This document shows, piece after piece, positions 25,216 to 37,576 of a stretch of DNA of 64,000 bases. Below the pieces are notes generated by a model. The model was not told the DNA's origin. It made no database searches and worked only from the letters and a program-made list of their open reading frames with translations. Source of the DNA: Sipunculus nudus. Lineage: Eukaryota; Annelida; Sipuncula; Golfingiida; Sipunculidae. The position numbers and the translations under genes are program-made. The stretch lies in contig CM049308.1 of NCBI GenBank assembly GCA_026874595.1, positions 22,171,867 through 22,235,866 of the forward strand, given 5' to 3'. How positions within the stretch are numbered: the first letter of the stretch is position 1; the number at the start of each line of letters is the position of its first letter.

Positions 25216-26398
25216 TACCATAACAAAGTATTTTGTACACTAGTTTCATTTTTGCAGTACTTTTCCTTTCAGCTTTCATTAATATTGCAAAATTTAAACC
25301 CTCATTGATATTAAGCCGACCACAGTATAATATAGTTTTGATTCTAGGAGAGTGTTCATCCTTGGTCATGGAAGGATGACCGCACTCATTGAATGAATTT
25401 CAAATAAAAAAAGCGTCATATATTGGGAAGCAAACCCTGCATGGAAGATACTGTTGAAAGTTGATAGGAGGAAAGTTTGTGCCAGGCAATGTCAATTAAA
25501 CCTGTGTCATCCTGGGAACTTTTTAACTGAAAATATTTTGAAAAACACCCTGGACATAGTGGTATAGCTGTGCTGGACTACAAACATAAACAAAATTCTC
25601 TGCCCCCTCCCTTTGATGTGCCTTGTTTTATGGACACCTTTCAGGGAAATGGCATGCGGCGTGATGTCATTGTCACTTGTGATGTAACAGTGCACAGTAT
25701 AGTGACACATGCAACAAGTGCAAGTTTGCTGAAAAGACATTTTGGTCAGTGAAAGCGAGGACAGTGATTTCGACTGATACCATGGAACAACATTTTAGTA
25801 TCATGGCCTAACTCAGCAGGCCAGGATTTTGGTATTGGGATAACTGAGCCGATTATTGCAGTGGCTGAGTGTTTGCTGGCGGTGTTACCAGGCGGGCACC
25901 AGGTAACCATCTGGATTGCTGGTCAATATATTTACCTGTGTAGGTGGTCACTGGTCACTTTGATTGACCACATGGAACCAGCAGGCATTACACGGAGGGA
26001 TATATTTGTCCTGGCCGGTGTGGGGGGTATGTGTGGGAAGGCCACAGTGACTTGACATTTGGCTGTGAAATACTTTATTAAATATGTGTGGTCAGGAAAT
26101 AACCAGAAACATGTTCATTAAGATCCATTCCAGCACTTGCAATCATTAACTGGCCTGTAATGTTTGCTCATAATGTTTCCCATGGTATATTCAAGAGCCA
26201 TCTGTATAAACATATCGTTTCATAGGTTGATATAATTTCCATACCCTCTAGTCTGTGGCAGCTATGCTTTCACAGACCTTGATTCCATGAGCCATTCAGG
26301 TGTCTATTTCCTGAATAATAAACAAGGCTATTGAACCAATCAAATGACTTGTGTACAGCTGTTTCATCCAGCTGCCAGAGCATCAAGTGCTAGTGGTG

Positions 26399-27306
26399 CT
26401 AGTTGTATCCGCCAAAACAGAGTTTTGCGGATACTATGTTTTCAGCTGCACGCCGCGGCGGCGGCGGCGGCGTAGGTTTCCCGAGAACTCCTCTGTAACC
26501 GCTGGGCGGAATTTTACGAAACCCGAGATTATGTTCGGGTCACATGTGAACTGCTGCGCCCCGATTTTGTTTTGACCTCTGACCTTTCCTCTGCGTCTGT
26601 TTGTGCGTCTGTTTCCACACATAAACCCACATATCTCGTTTGACGGATCAGGAAAATTTTTTTGCACAAATGTAGCCCTTGGAGAGCTTTATAACATACA
26701 CAAAAAATGGTGGCGCCACCTGCAACCATGTTTGCACAGTGTCCATCTGTTCATCTGCCTTGGGTTAAAATCACTCATATCTCTGCAGTGACTTGACTAA
26801 TTCACCTGAAATTTGGCATGCCTATACATCCTGGATAGCTTTTCTGATTTTGTGAAGGTGGCGCCACCTACATTCATGTTTACGCTGCAGACATCCAAGC
26901 TCATATCTCGGGAACCGTTTGACGGATCAGGAAAATTTTTTTGCACAAATGTAGCCCTTGGAGAGCTTTATAACATACACAAAAAATGGTGGCGCCACCT
27001 GCAACCATGTTTGCACAGTGTCCATCTGTTCATCTGCCTTGGGTTAAAATCACTCATATCTCTGCAGTGACTTGACTAATTCACCTGAAATTTAGCATGC
27101 GTACACATCCTGGATAGCTTTTCTGATTTTGTGACAGGTGGCGCCACCTACATTCACGTTTATGCTGCAGACATCCAAGCTCATATCTCGGGAACCGTTT
27201 GACCGATCAGGAAAATTTTTTTGCACAAATGTAGCCCTTGGAGAGCTTTATAACATACACAAAAAATGGTGGCGCCACCTGCAACCATGTTTGCACAGTG
27301 TCCATT
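26399..27306 (-). mobile_element. Helitron-like non-autonomous element candidate with 280-bp tandem repeats
   Basis: A tandem array of about 2.4 units with a period of 279-280 bp is seen: GACGGATCAGG recurs at 26642, 26921 and (as GACCGATCAGG) 27201. Each unit includes TGGTGGCGCCACCTGCAACC and CTCATATCTCG. The left edge has a hairpin (26405-26418 pairs with 26422-26434, one bulged C), preceded by CTAG at 26399-26402. Read on the minus strand this is a terminal hairpin followed by CTAG, as at Helitron 3' ends. A (CGG)n run lies at about 26456-26472. The array stops at GCACAGTGTCCAT (27306). The frames that share a C-terminus within the array are products of the repeat. The Helitron assignment is inferred from structure. 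Confidence 0.5.
26642..27306 (+). repeat. 280-bp tandem repeat array
   Basis: Units starting at 26642, 26921 and 27201; the last is cut short after about 105 bases. Units are nearly identical (for example ACGGATCAG versus ACCGATCAG, CTATACATCC versus GTACACATCC), so the duplication is recent or homogenised. Confidence 0.9.
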
Positions 27307-28774
27307 GATACATTAGATCAAATGTTTAGCATGGCCAGGAGGGCATCAAGAATTTGACCAGTCAAATAAGCCATATAAACCTGTTCCATTTCTGGTGCAT
27401 GTGATCTTGTTCACATTATCCATGAAATAGATGCCAGAGCGGCTCGCTTGATCAAGGTCTGTGAAGGCAATGATGCCACAGACTTGGTAGTTTGAAGATG
27501 GGTTGATGTATCATTCAGATGTATCAGTAAACAGTCGTTTCAGCAACAAAATTTTGTCATTCCTTGCTGCAGGGTCAACTTATTGGCAAAAGCATAAATT
27601 TGTATATTTCATTTTGTTACATTTATCTTATTTTTACAATATATGATATCCATAAAAAAGGAATATCCATAAAAAAAGTTGATTTGCTTGTTGTAAGTAA
27701 TACAATTTCAATTTGTAACTTGAACTTATTTATTGTAAATCAACTCTCAGTGGATAAGTTGCAAGGTTAAGAAACACTTACCTGATGGAATAATTATATA
27801 TAAAAAATTATGGATTTTGATATGGATCCCTGCAATCACTTAATTGTTATATCTTTAATGAACCTTTGAGGATCACTGTAATGTTTAAATTACAAGCTAT
27901 GATTTCTGGGTTATATATATATTTGTATGTAACCCAATATGCATTAAACCTTAAATCCAAAATACTTTATAATTGCATATAACTTATATTGTTTTTCTCT
28001 ATCTTCAAAGGATAGACAGTGCTATTGATAGGCCATAGACCTATCATATAATAAAAAAAGAAATGGTTTTGTGCAAGTGCTGTTCCATTGCTGAGCCAGA
28101 CCTCTAATACATGTACATGTATATTTTGAGCAGATTTGATAAACCCAACATAGACATGTCAGGTGTAATTTGATATATTTATATACTACATATACTGGTA
28201 TGAGTATTTGAATTATCATCTGTTGTTGACTGCTTTATCTGTCTTGTGTCTAAGTGTTTGCCTGTGTCTGTCTCAATGATAGCCTGCCAGGTATAACTTT
28301 CCAGTACCAAACACTGTAAACATTTACTGTGGCAGGGATACAGCGGGTCAGCCTGAGGTCAGTGGACACTGAAGTCAATAGATAGCAATGAAATGCATTC
28401 CCCTCTGTATTGGTGATTCATAACTGGTCACAAATGATCTGTCCTTTCATTATGTGTCACTGGAGAGGTTGATTTCCTTGTTATTGAAAGCATAGGAAAA
28501 TAATTGTTGAAACCTTTGTTAGAGAAGCCATTCAATTTATTCATTATTGATAGGCCCAGGCTTGCTCAGGTTTTGTTTATTTGTGATATGGTGATTATTA
28601 ACATCCCCATATGAAATTTTTTATTTCTCTCCAATGATGAAATCAAAAATTTACACCCATAAACACATCACTATAAAATGTTCATTTGGAACCCAGGAGT
28701 TGTAAAAATATAAATACTTTTATTTAACCTTTATTTGCTGAACTTCAGATCAGCTGAAGAAGTCAGAATGTATT

Positions 28775-28885
28775 TGGAAAGTTACAGGCTAGAAGGGCCT
28801 GCAGTTTCAGCATTTCACAGGCCCATAAGGAAATTATATTACAGGTCCATCTGTTTGCAGTGTATTTCAGAAAGCTGATGGTCAT
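28775..28885 (+). repeat. Dispersed repeat family D, copy 1
   Basis: GAAAGTTACAGGCTAG, CAGTTTCAGCATTTCACAGG and CAGTGTATTTCAGAAAGCTG correspond in order to words at 42330-42440. Diverged and non-coding. Confidence 0.45.
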
Positions 28886-30070
28886 ATGATTTTAACACTA
28901 AAATGTTGCAAGTAAATGGGAACTTGAGTGGTAACGATTATTAATAATCATTGAAACGACTGTATTATCACTGTTGCATGAGAAAGTTAGGTCTACTGAG
29001 TGAAAAAAATTTGTAATTAATCTTAATTTAATTTAATTAATCTTAAAAACATTTGACTTATTGGCTTCAGGTTATGGAATCATAGCAGGCTAAGAATACA
29101 AGATCAGGAGTAGATTTTTACAGGCCTGCTGAGCCATCTCTTTATAACAAAGTACAGACCAGAGCCAGAAATGAAGACAAGAGGCCTGCGGGCCACTTAA
29201 AATTTCAAAACCTGCTCTAAAGTTTAATATAGTTTTGTGCCATGCTCCATGACCTTCAAGCCCAACAAGGTGTCTGGTTTGAGGACAAATTTAAGGTCAT
29301 TACTTTAGTGTCTGCTTTGAAGTGAAATGATGCAGAGCATACTTTACCATTGGTGAAGGTCATTGACTATTACAAAGCACCCAGACCACTCATCCAAGGT
29401 CAGCTTCACTACATAGGAGTTTACAAATTATTGCGGTGCAGACATGCTGTAAACTGTAAACACCATGAACTATTTTAATAAAATTGCAGTAATGAGTGTT
29501 GCAGTCACATAGTCCCATTTCAAGGTAACATTTCAAGGATGAATTTTAATACAGATGTATTATCTGATATCATTTTTTTTTTGCCAATATGTTTGAAGTT
29601 CAAATACTTTAGTCATGTTACTGGTAATTTTGGGTTTACACACACTAATTATTGTCACTTTTGTTTGAACAATTACAAGTTTGCTTGTTATTACCTGAAA
29701 TAAATGGTTATTACATTGTATTTCATATGTTTACAGATGTCAGGTAAAATAGGAGCAAATTGTACTTGGTATTATTATCTGGTATGAATACACTGTGCCC
29801 TAGACATATTTGCCAAATAGTTTGGATGTTAGTTTCTGATCACAAAATATGAGTTTAGATACTCCATTAAAGAACTAAGCAAGTCATGCATTTCATTTAC
29901 TAACATGAAACATGTCCCTGTTGTTTCATGATTGGGATTTTTTGTATTACAGACAGAACTTTTCCTGATTTTATCTCTATAGATTAATATGATTAATAAC
30001 AGAATTAACTTCTATGTGCTACTTTAAAAAAAAAATATGATTAAATTTATATGATTGTTATATTTATGCT

Positions 30071-30083
30071 CCCCCCCCCCCCC
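30071..30083 (+). repeat. C homopolymer run
   Basis: Thirteen Cs. The window has many such runs of C or G (3848-3861, 12916-12927, 21249-21268, 32684-32700, 44744-44758, 54516-54533, 56309-56321, 56425-56439, 57393-57410), several of them inside or at the edge of dispersed repeats. Confidence 0.9.
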
Positions 30084-30600
30084 AGGGTAGCTGTTGTTTT
30101 CAGTGCCATCGTCTGTCTTCATCATCAGTCATCTTCTGTAGAATATCTTGTGAAGGCAAAAACTTTTGAAGGGCAGCATATTTTCCTCCAAAATTCCAAA
30201 CATTCATTGTTCCTACCAAAATCTCAGATGAGTTTAAAATCAAGTGACCTTGACCTTCATCTTCAAGGTCAAATCTGCCGAAATGTAAATTTTTTTGTGA
30301 ACCCCATAACTTTGGAATTATTTCACATTTAATCCTCAAATTAAATACACAAATTGTTCCTACCAAGTCCTGAGGCGAGTTCAAAACCTGGTGACCTTGA
30401 CTGCAATCTTCAAGGTCAAATCAGCCTAATTACAGTTGTTATCCTGTGAACACAAAAACTTTTGTAGGGCTGCATATTTTCCTCCAAAATATGAAACATT
30501 GTTCCTACAAAAAATCTTGGACGAGTTTGAAATCTGAGCCATGTACCAGCCTAGCTCTCTGGTCTTCTTAGCTTCTGCCTTGCAGAAGCTGAAAATATAG
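30084..30600 (+). mobile_element. Helitron-like non-autonomous element candidate with about 296-bp repeats
   Basis: GCATATTTTCCTCCAAAAT recurs at 30176 and 30472 (period 296). Inside it, TTGTTCCTACCAA and TGACCTTGAC...TTCAAGGTCAAATC recur at half-unit spacing. Near the right end is a perfect hairpin, AGCTTCTGC (30570-30578), CTT, GCAGAAGCT (30582-30590), followed by GAAAATATAG. A similar AGCTTCTGC...ATAT word ends the 37577-38630 element, which suggests they share a 3' end. No coding capacity. Confidence 0.45.
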
Positions 30601-31009
30601 TGACTAGGGTAACCTGGACAGCCTGATTCTGGTTCTAATAGATATAGATTTTATTTATATCATTTAGGGCATGTATCATTGTGTAATCTTGTAGTTTCTT
30701 CTGAATAAATTCTTGTGGCCACTAATTCACTTTTATCTGTCTCAGTTTTGGTGACCAGTGCATGAGTTGAAACAATCATTTAATATACTCACCATGCTAC
30801 CTTTAATTAATATTGCTGGACCCCAGTTGAGTTACATTTATAGGGATATTTCATGCAGTGGCAGCAATGTAAAATTCAGATCAGCTCACAACTATTGTCA
30901 TATTTCATTTTGCTGTGATACTGTGTTTATCCTGGGGTTTTAAAATGTCAAAACAGGTTACAGATTATCAGGAGAAAGTAATTGTAAACACACCACTTGA
31001 GTTGTTTAA

Positions 31010-31350
31010 GAATCATGACTGCGTGTTTGCGATTGGTCTAGAATTGGGTACTGTACGTGTACATAGAACAGCTGACTCACGATGTGACTAGCGAGTCACG
31101 ACACCCAGCAACAGTCTTTACTCAGGTCATCCTGATCCTTTACTCAGGCGAATGGTCAGCAAGGTGCTGGGGCTGGATGTTTACATGTCCATGACCTTGC
31201 ACCAGATGACCCCTCCAGGCCACCATGTCAGCATATAGGACAAGGGATCCCTGTTACAGACCACAGACTGAGACTGACCCAGCTGCATGCTCAGATTAGT
31301 GTTAAATGACCACCCAGGGTTTCTGTTGAGAGCCAGCTATTTACTGCTGT
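31010..31350. other. GC-richer non-repetitive intron segment, possible enhancer
   Basis: Composition is clearly different from the AT-rich surroundings, with motifs such as CAGCTGACTCACGATGTGAC and TAGCGAGTCACGAC (repeated GTCAC/GACTC words) and TGACC words. No frame is open across it. A role as a conserved non-coding element is only a suggestion from composition. Confidence 0.2.
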
Positions 31351-33999
31351 GATAATTTGAGCTTTGACTTTCCTATATGGGAACAGTGGTGCGTATATGT
31401 AAATATATGTCAGTCTACTTGTTAACAACAGAGCAGACTTGTTGATATGTCTGCCTTACCATGAGTTTTCTGAAGTGTCCAGATTGATTCCATATATAAT
31501 TTCACCTCCATGTATTACCAGGGAAATCTACACTTAGGATATTTGAATAGTTGAAGGTCACACACAACAGGGGACCTGTCATGCAGGGTTTAATAACATA
31601 ATACAATGTCTTAGCCCACACCTCTTCAGTATCAGTACTTTAAGTCATATATATTTCATTTTCTGAGTAATAGGATCAGACCTTTATATAGTAATCATTA
31701 AGACTTGCATAATTTTTTGTTTAATCATTTACAGATACAAAAAAAAATCTGCTTAAAGGGGTGATGCATGCATTGTGTGTAACGAGAAAACACTCATTAA
31801 AGCACAAACACATCCACCAAAAACACATCTTCCATCTGTAAGACCAAAAATAAGGTTAAAAAACTGAAAATGCATGTTACTTGCCTGGAGGTCTTATTTA
31901 TATAAGTAGAATGAGATCTATGTGAATTTTACATTTAGCCTTCCTGATATATTAAATGGGGAATCTGCAAATATTCTTATCTTCTAATGACAGTCAGTAT
32001 AAATTGAACAATAGTCTTGACTTGTAATGAACTTGTATGTTTAGACAATACTGCTTTTGCTCAGGTTGAGAATTCCCTCTGTATTCATACAGTACAGATA
32101 TGGCCACATTGGCCAGTACATATATGTTATAGCGATTGAACCCAAGTAGACGGGTGCTGTTCCTGCAGTTATATCAGAGAACATTACCAGCTGGTATATA
32201 TACAGTATGATTAAGATTACATATGATACCTTTGACCTAGAACTGATCTGGGATATAAGGGTTGTCATGGCAACACACCAACAGGGACATGTCACTCAGA
32301 CAGCTTGCTCGGGAAGGCTACAGAATGAAGGCTGGAGAATCGAGAATGGCAGGAGTGTTTGGTTAACATCACTTGAATCATGTACCACCTGTTTTGTCTA
32401 TTTCATGTTACAGGAAAGAGGGGTTAACATATGCATTAAGCAGGAGCCAAGATACCCTGACAGGTGTTAGGATGTAATCTACAAGGTCAACAAGTACTCA
32501 GAGGGTAACAGAGATGGAACCAGGATTTCAGAAGGGAATGGCTTACTATTTATATAAAGATACTGGTACTTATAATACAGAGGTATTCATAACTTCAGAA
32601 TTGGGTTGTGTGGGGGAATGGAAGACACACTTGAAATCAGGGAAAATTATGAAGATGCAGCTAAAAGAGGTAATTTCTCTCAAGGGGGGGGGGGGGGGGG
32701 ATAATTTGTTTTTATCATCTCTTTTTATATTGTGTCTTATCCTTGTTATTTGTTTATCATTGTTTTATTTGTGGTCAGATTAGTCCAGTGTCCTGCATTC
32801 TTTGTATTTCTGTATATATAATTAGCCTACCTGTGAGCTGTAAAATATCTCTTTCTGTATCTGCATGAATAAACAAATAATGTTTAAAGACAAAATCATG
32901 AATGTGTTAACCTGTGACACCCTTAATCTAGTGTCCCGTGTTTTCATAGGTTTCATTTCTGTTTTCTGCTTTTAAATATAGTAGATATAACACTTGGAGA
33001 TTTGATGTCACCCTGGTAAAACAGATAAAAAATCGGTACAATTATCCTGGTTTTCTCGCAAATGATGTATGCATGACTAATAATTCATTAGACATCATAT
33101 TTCAAAGCACTTACAATCTTGTACTGATGATAGTTACGTTGTTCATGTGATTGGTTATATCAAATATGACAACAAGTGAAGGCATACAGGAAGTAGGTCA
33201 TTGTGACCTCATTTATATTATTTCAAGGCAGAAATGTGAACTATATACAAATAAGGCAATAGTAACCTACAAAAGTTTCCTGTAATATAAGCAGTGTTGA
33301 TTGTTATTAACAGTAGGCCCTGACATGCTCATTTAATTTATAAATCTTGTATATGGCATCCTCAGTTGGAAACAAAAAATGATTCAAATGGTGAAATGCA
33401 TTGTTAAAAGTACAATTTCTACAGAAGCACAGGTTATAATTCAACTAAAGAGGGTACTTGTTTGATTTACCAGCACATGCCATGCTTTTTCTCAGCCACA
33501 CACACAACAAAAACAGAAAGCAACCTGTAATGATAATTGTGCAACCAGAATTTTATATAGACAGTTACTAGCAGTATATTTTTAATTCAAATGTGTGACT
33601 TGTAACACCTGATTTTATTAAAAAAGTATTAAAATAGGGGCACTATATATCTACCTAGTAGAGTCCGGGGGAACCCTTTTAGGATGACTGCCCCCTCTTC
33701 TGTTAAGTATATCAGAATTTAAGTATAAACAAAATCTAAAACTCAGTGTGATTACCAATGGACCGGAACTGTAAACATGTTTACAAGCGAGTCTCTACAA
33801 AAAATACTGATAACACTATCTCAGTTTTTGCTACTTTTAGATTTGTCATTTTAATGATTTGACATTTTATGCTGAGAGTGATTCTTCGGGGAGGAATGGG
33901 TCCTTGATTGCACAGGTGGCTAAGGTAAGCAGTTGCAGAAGATTTTTTTTTTTTTTGTGGGAGCTGTCGCTGTGATACAAATCAGGATGGTACCAGCAA

Positions 34000-34340
34000 C
34001 AGTGTGCAATATTAATCAGGCAGACAGGCGAGATGTGTGCTGTCACAAGCAGACAATAATGGCTGTTTTACTGCTGGCGATAGAGCAAATCTGGCTTTGA
34101 CAATGCAGCCTTTGCTGTGCAGTGCCACAGTGTGTAGCAGCATGCCATATCGCTGTCTGTCCATAATGGACATCATTAATGGACAGGGCTGGTCTATGTA
34201 TCAGGCCCATACTTCGGATGGTCAGGTTTTTCGACTGGAGTAGTGTTCACATCCAGGGGCAGCATTGATCAGGCCCGCAGGAGCCAACCAACGGAGACAG
34301 ATCTTCTCAGATTGCTAGAGCTGTAGGTTAGATAAACATA
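34000..34340. other. GC-richer non-repetitive intron segment, possible enhancer
   Basis: High-complexity sequence with several homeodomain-like TAAT/ATTA cores (AATATTAATCAGG, CATCATTAATGGACAG) and paired CAGTGCCACAGTG words. A 68-codon plus-strand frame runs through it but shows no domain or splice support. Confidence 0.2.
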
Positions 34341-35477
34341 GCCATCTCACTGCTGGCAGCGTCCTTTAAAAAGGAAAAAAAGCTTGTGTGAACAACAGGA
34401 TTATAGCAGCTATCTTTCATTCGGAGGGGCACTCAGGGAAATATTATGAGGTTCATATTTAAAAAATAGTACAAGTTAATTATTTGGAGAAGCAGATGCT
34501 TGCATTTCAAGTAGCTCATTCATAAGTAATGTAGCAAAACTGATTGAATATGCATGTACGTGTGCACACATACTTGTTAGTAGATGGATAGATATTGTTT
34601 TGTCCAGCATGCACACTAGCACATAAGCATCACTTTATTAGCTGAACAGAGACTGCAGTGATTCATGCATTATGTGCAAATAGCATTGATTGCCAAATCA
34701 GCTATTTATCAAGAGTTGCACAATCATTCATGCACCTGTGCACATCTGTATTATTTGCTTGCTCAACCAATTATAAATGATTGTGTGGGCACATACTCAT
34801 TTTGGATATACTGAGCATTTAAAAGTAAATTCTTCCTAGTGATTTGATGGAGTATTTTCAATGTTAATTTATAATAAATAGAAGCCATAACATTATTTTC
34901 CAAATTAATTTTTAATTAGAAGCTGTAACATGTTGGAAAAAATGATTATTTTGAGCAATATTTGCAGGTATTTAGGATATATATAAAAGATGGAGCTTGT
35001 CAGATACAGGAAAGCACAAATTGTAAAGTTAAGTAGTTAAAAATTTTACAAATTCAAGAATTGTTTTGGCATGAAAGTTCCATTTATCTTTTCCATTTAT
35101 TATTATCAGTGGTCTAAGCATCTTAACAGTGGCATTGCATTTCAAACCTGAGCATGTTATTTTATTGATGTTTAATGGCAAGAGAAAAAAACTTATATGT
35201 CAGTTTTTCAGAAAATCCCTGCTTGTAAGAGTTTGTGTTGTATTTGTTCATATATTTAGACATGAGCTCATATTTTCGTGAAATGTAAAAACGTTTTCGT
35301 GAATTGATATCAAAATTTATTTGAAGGCATTGTGTGCCTGGGACAAGACTAATTATAGTATATGATATATTTACCCCTTGTTTATATAGGTACTAGTAAT
35401 GTTTGTGTAATGCTTGTGTGACTACACATGGTATTTCATACTTATATACCGTCATGTCTGTTTTAATGAATTAATAT

Positions 35478-35650
35478 ACAGTAAAACCTCCATATTACGG
35501 CCACCACCAAGGTGTAAGGTGGTCACATTTGGGAGGTGGTCATCTAAGTGAGGTCTTATATAAAGGGCAAAAAAGAAGCGGGACTGAAAAAAGTGGTTGT
35601 TTTGAGGTGGTTGCTAAACCGAAATGGTCATTAGGTGAGGTTATGCTGAA
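35478..35650 (+). repeat. Dispersed repeat with AGGTGGT words
   Basis: Contains CAGTAAAACCTCCATATTAC, GGTGGTCATCTAAGTGAGGT, TTGAGGTGGTTGCTAAACC and GGTCATTAGGTGAGGTTATG. The reverse complement is found, split by an insertion, at 8189-8740. Related wording occurs around 57300-57390. Confidence 0.55.
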
Positions 35651-36779
35651 TTTAGTTAGTGACACCTAAAGTTGAATTTGGGACAAAGCTGTGGAAAAAC
35701 ATTATTTATATGATACATCAGTCAGTCAGACAAGAACAGTATTGACTTGCTGGTGGTCTAATGTTAGAGTGGGTGTCAGAGTATATCTGTTAGACTCAAG
35801 AGTGTTGAGCTGAAAATTATATGAGATTGACTGACATCCCAGGCCACAATCAGCAGGTGTGTCTGTGTGCCATAAAGTAAGACTGACAGCCCTTTTAACA
35901 AGCAGCAGTGGATAATATGAGGCTGTTAGTCTCAGTGCTGATATTTGTTGAGTCTTCATGTTGACCAGGAGGACAGTGCTGTTAAGCTTACAGCAGTGTT
36001 TACAAACAACTGGGAGGCTGCAAAATCAGGCTTGTTCTGGTGTATACAAACATCCCCCCTCAGGAGCATCTTGTGTACAGTAGAGTGCAGTCTCTTTAAG
36101 CAGAACAGGGTGACCAGGGTTCCTTTTTCCTAGTTTATAATAAGTGCGTAGGCAGCCATGCTAAGAATGACTGGAATGCATGGAGAGTCACGATTTGTTG
36201 TAGTGGGAATATAATGTACTTGTTTGAGTGTGCTCACCCATATCGCAGTTTGGAAAAGTAGGTATGCACAGACAGTATTGCTTGACTGTGGTTTCAAGGC
36301 GACCTGTTCCTTGGGCTTTGATTGTGTGCGAACAATGCTCAACTTGTTTGTTAACCTCAGCACGCTGAACAAACTATTGAGGTGATGAAACTTTACAAAA
36401 ACAACATGAAAGTCATGGTGTTACGCGATTACTGTTAACATGACTCGGGTCATTAAAGCACACAAAACCTGACAGTTTTACCTGATGACAGCCAATTTTA
36501 ACTGCTGTTAAACATTGGTATTCTTTTGAATTCTGGAAATTCAACTGAATTGAGATTTGTTGCAGTGTATAACTACTTATTAAAATTGTGATATTCATTA
36601 CCTTAAGATATAACATTGGCTATGGATATTCTTAGTTTCTCTGATAATCTTATTTTTATTTTTGTGCTTTGTTCTGCTAGGCTAATCAGTAGTATTTGTG
36701 ATTTCGTAATATTAACAACTTCACTGTATCCTCTGAAAAAAAACTGGTTTATATGTATGTTGGTATTTTAACAACCTTT

Positions 36780-37560
36780 ACAACCTACTTAAGTATACAT
36801 TTGTTATCCCTTGACCTCTACCACCCTTAATTTACTGTCTATAAATATCATTTGTGATGAACAAATGTATTGGTATTTTGTGAGTATAATAAGCAGATGA
36901 TAAAATATTTACATATGGCACCATTAAAAACATTAGCTCAGTCTCCTTTTAATCTGATTGATACCTTAATTAATAATAAATATATTTAAAAATTCCTAAA
37001 GTTTGTAATGTATTCGTGAACAATTTTGACCAAACTCATATAATCTGTGAAAAAAATGTTACCCTTTTGACCTTTAACCTTTGCTAAAATCAGGGTAAAA
37101 ACTTATTTCTCAGTACCTTAAATGATATAATGTTTGTCATGTAAACAGCTTTACCTTGTCACCTTGACCCGACTGATATCACGGTGACAAAGTCAGGGGA
37201 AAGCTTCCTTTTTAATTATACTGTCTGATCATTTAGTGTTGTTTTGTCAACAATTTCACCTTTGACCCTTTTGACCTGAATGATAAGGTCTATGAAAAAA
37301 AATAAGAATGAAGACCCATGTTTTATTTTTATTTTAATCATTAAACTTAGAATAAGTTTTGTCAACACCTTGACTTCTGTTTCCCTTTATATGACTAATG
37401 AATATCATTCAAATAAAAATAGGATAATACTTGTTATTTTAAGCTACCTTAATCATTGAGTTTTATCTTTATTTATAGTAATTAACTTGACCTCTCACCT
37501 TTGACCTTTGTCATCATTGATTGTTATCAAATATCACCTTGTAAGGTGATACTTCTTAGT
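36780..37560 (+). repeat. TGACCT-rich degenerate repeat region with DR1-like motifs
   Basis: TTGACC/TGACCT words recur across the region, with broken similarity between segments (CCCTTGACCTCTACCAC, ACCCTTTTGACCTTTAACC, CACCTTTGACCCTTTTGACC, CTCACCTTTGACCTTTG). Three give 13-bp direct repeats with one-base spacing: TGACCTTTAACCT (37068-37080), TCACCTTTGACCC (37256-37268) and TCACCTTTGACCT (37495-37507). These fit the reverse complement of the DR1 site bound by HNF4/RXR-type receptors. Binding is not shown. Confidence 0.4.
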
Positions 37561-37576
37561 GAAAGTGATTTTTTTA

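Noticed and set aside
26351-27070. Frames with the same C-terminal sequence repeated
   Set aside because: They are the same 280-bp repeat read twice, not a gene family.
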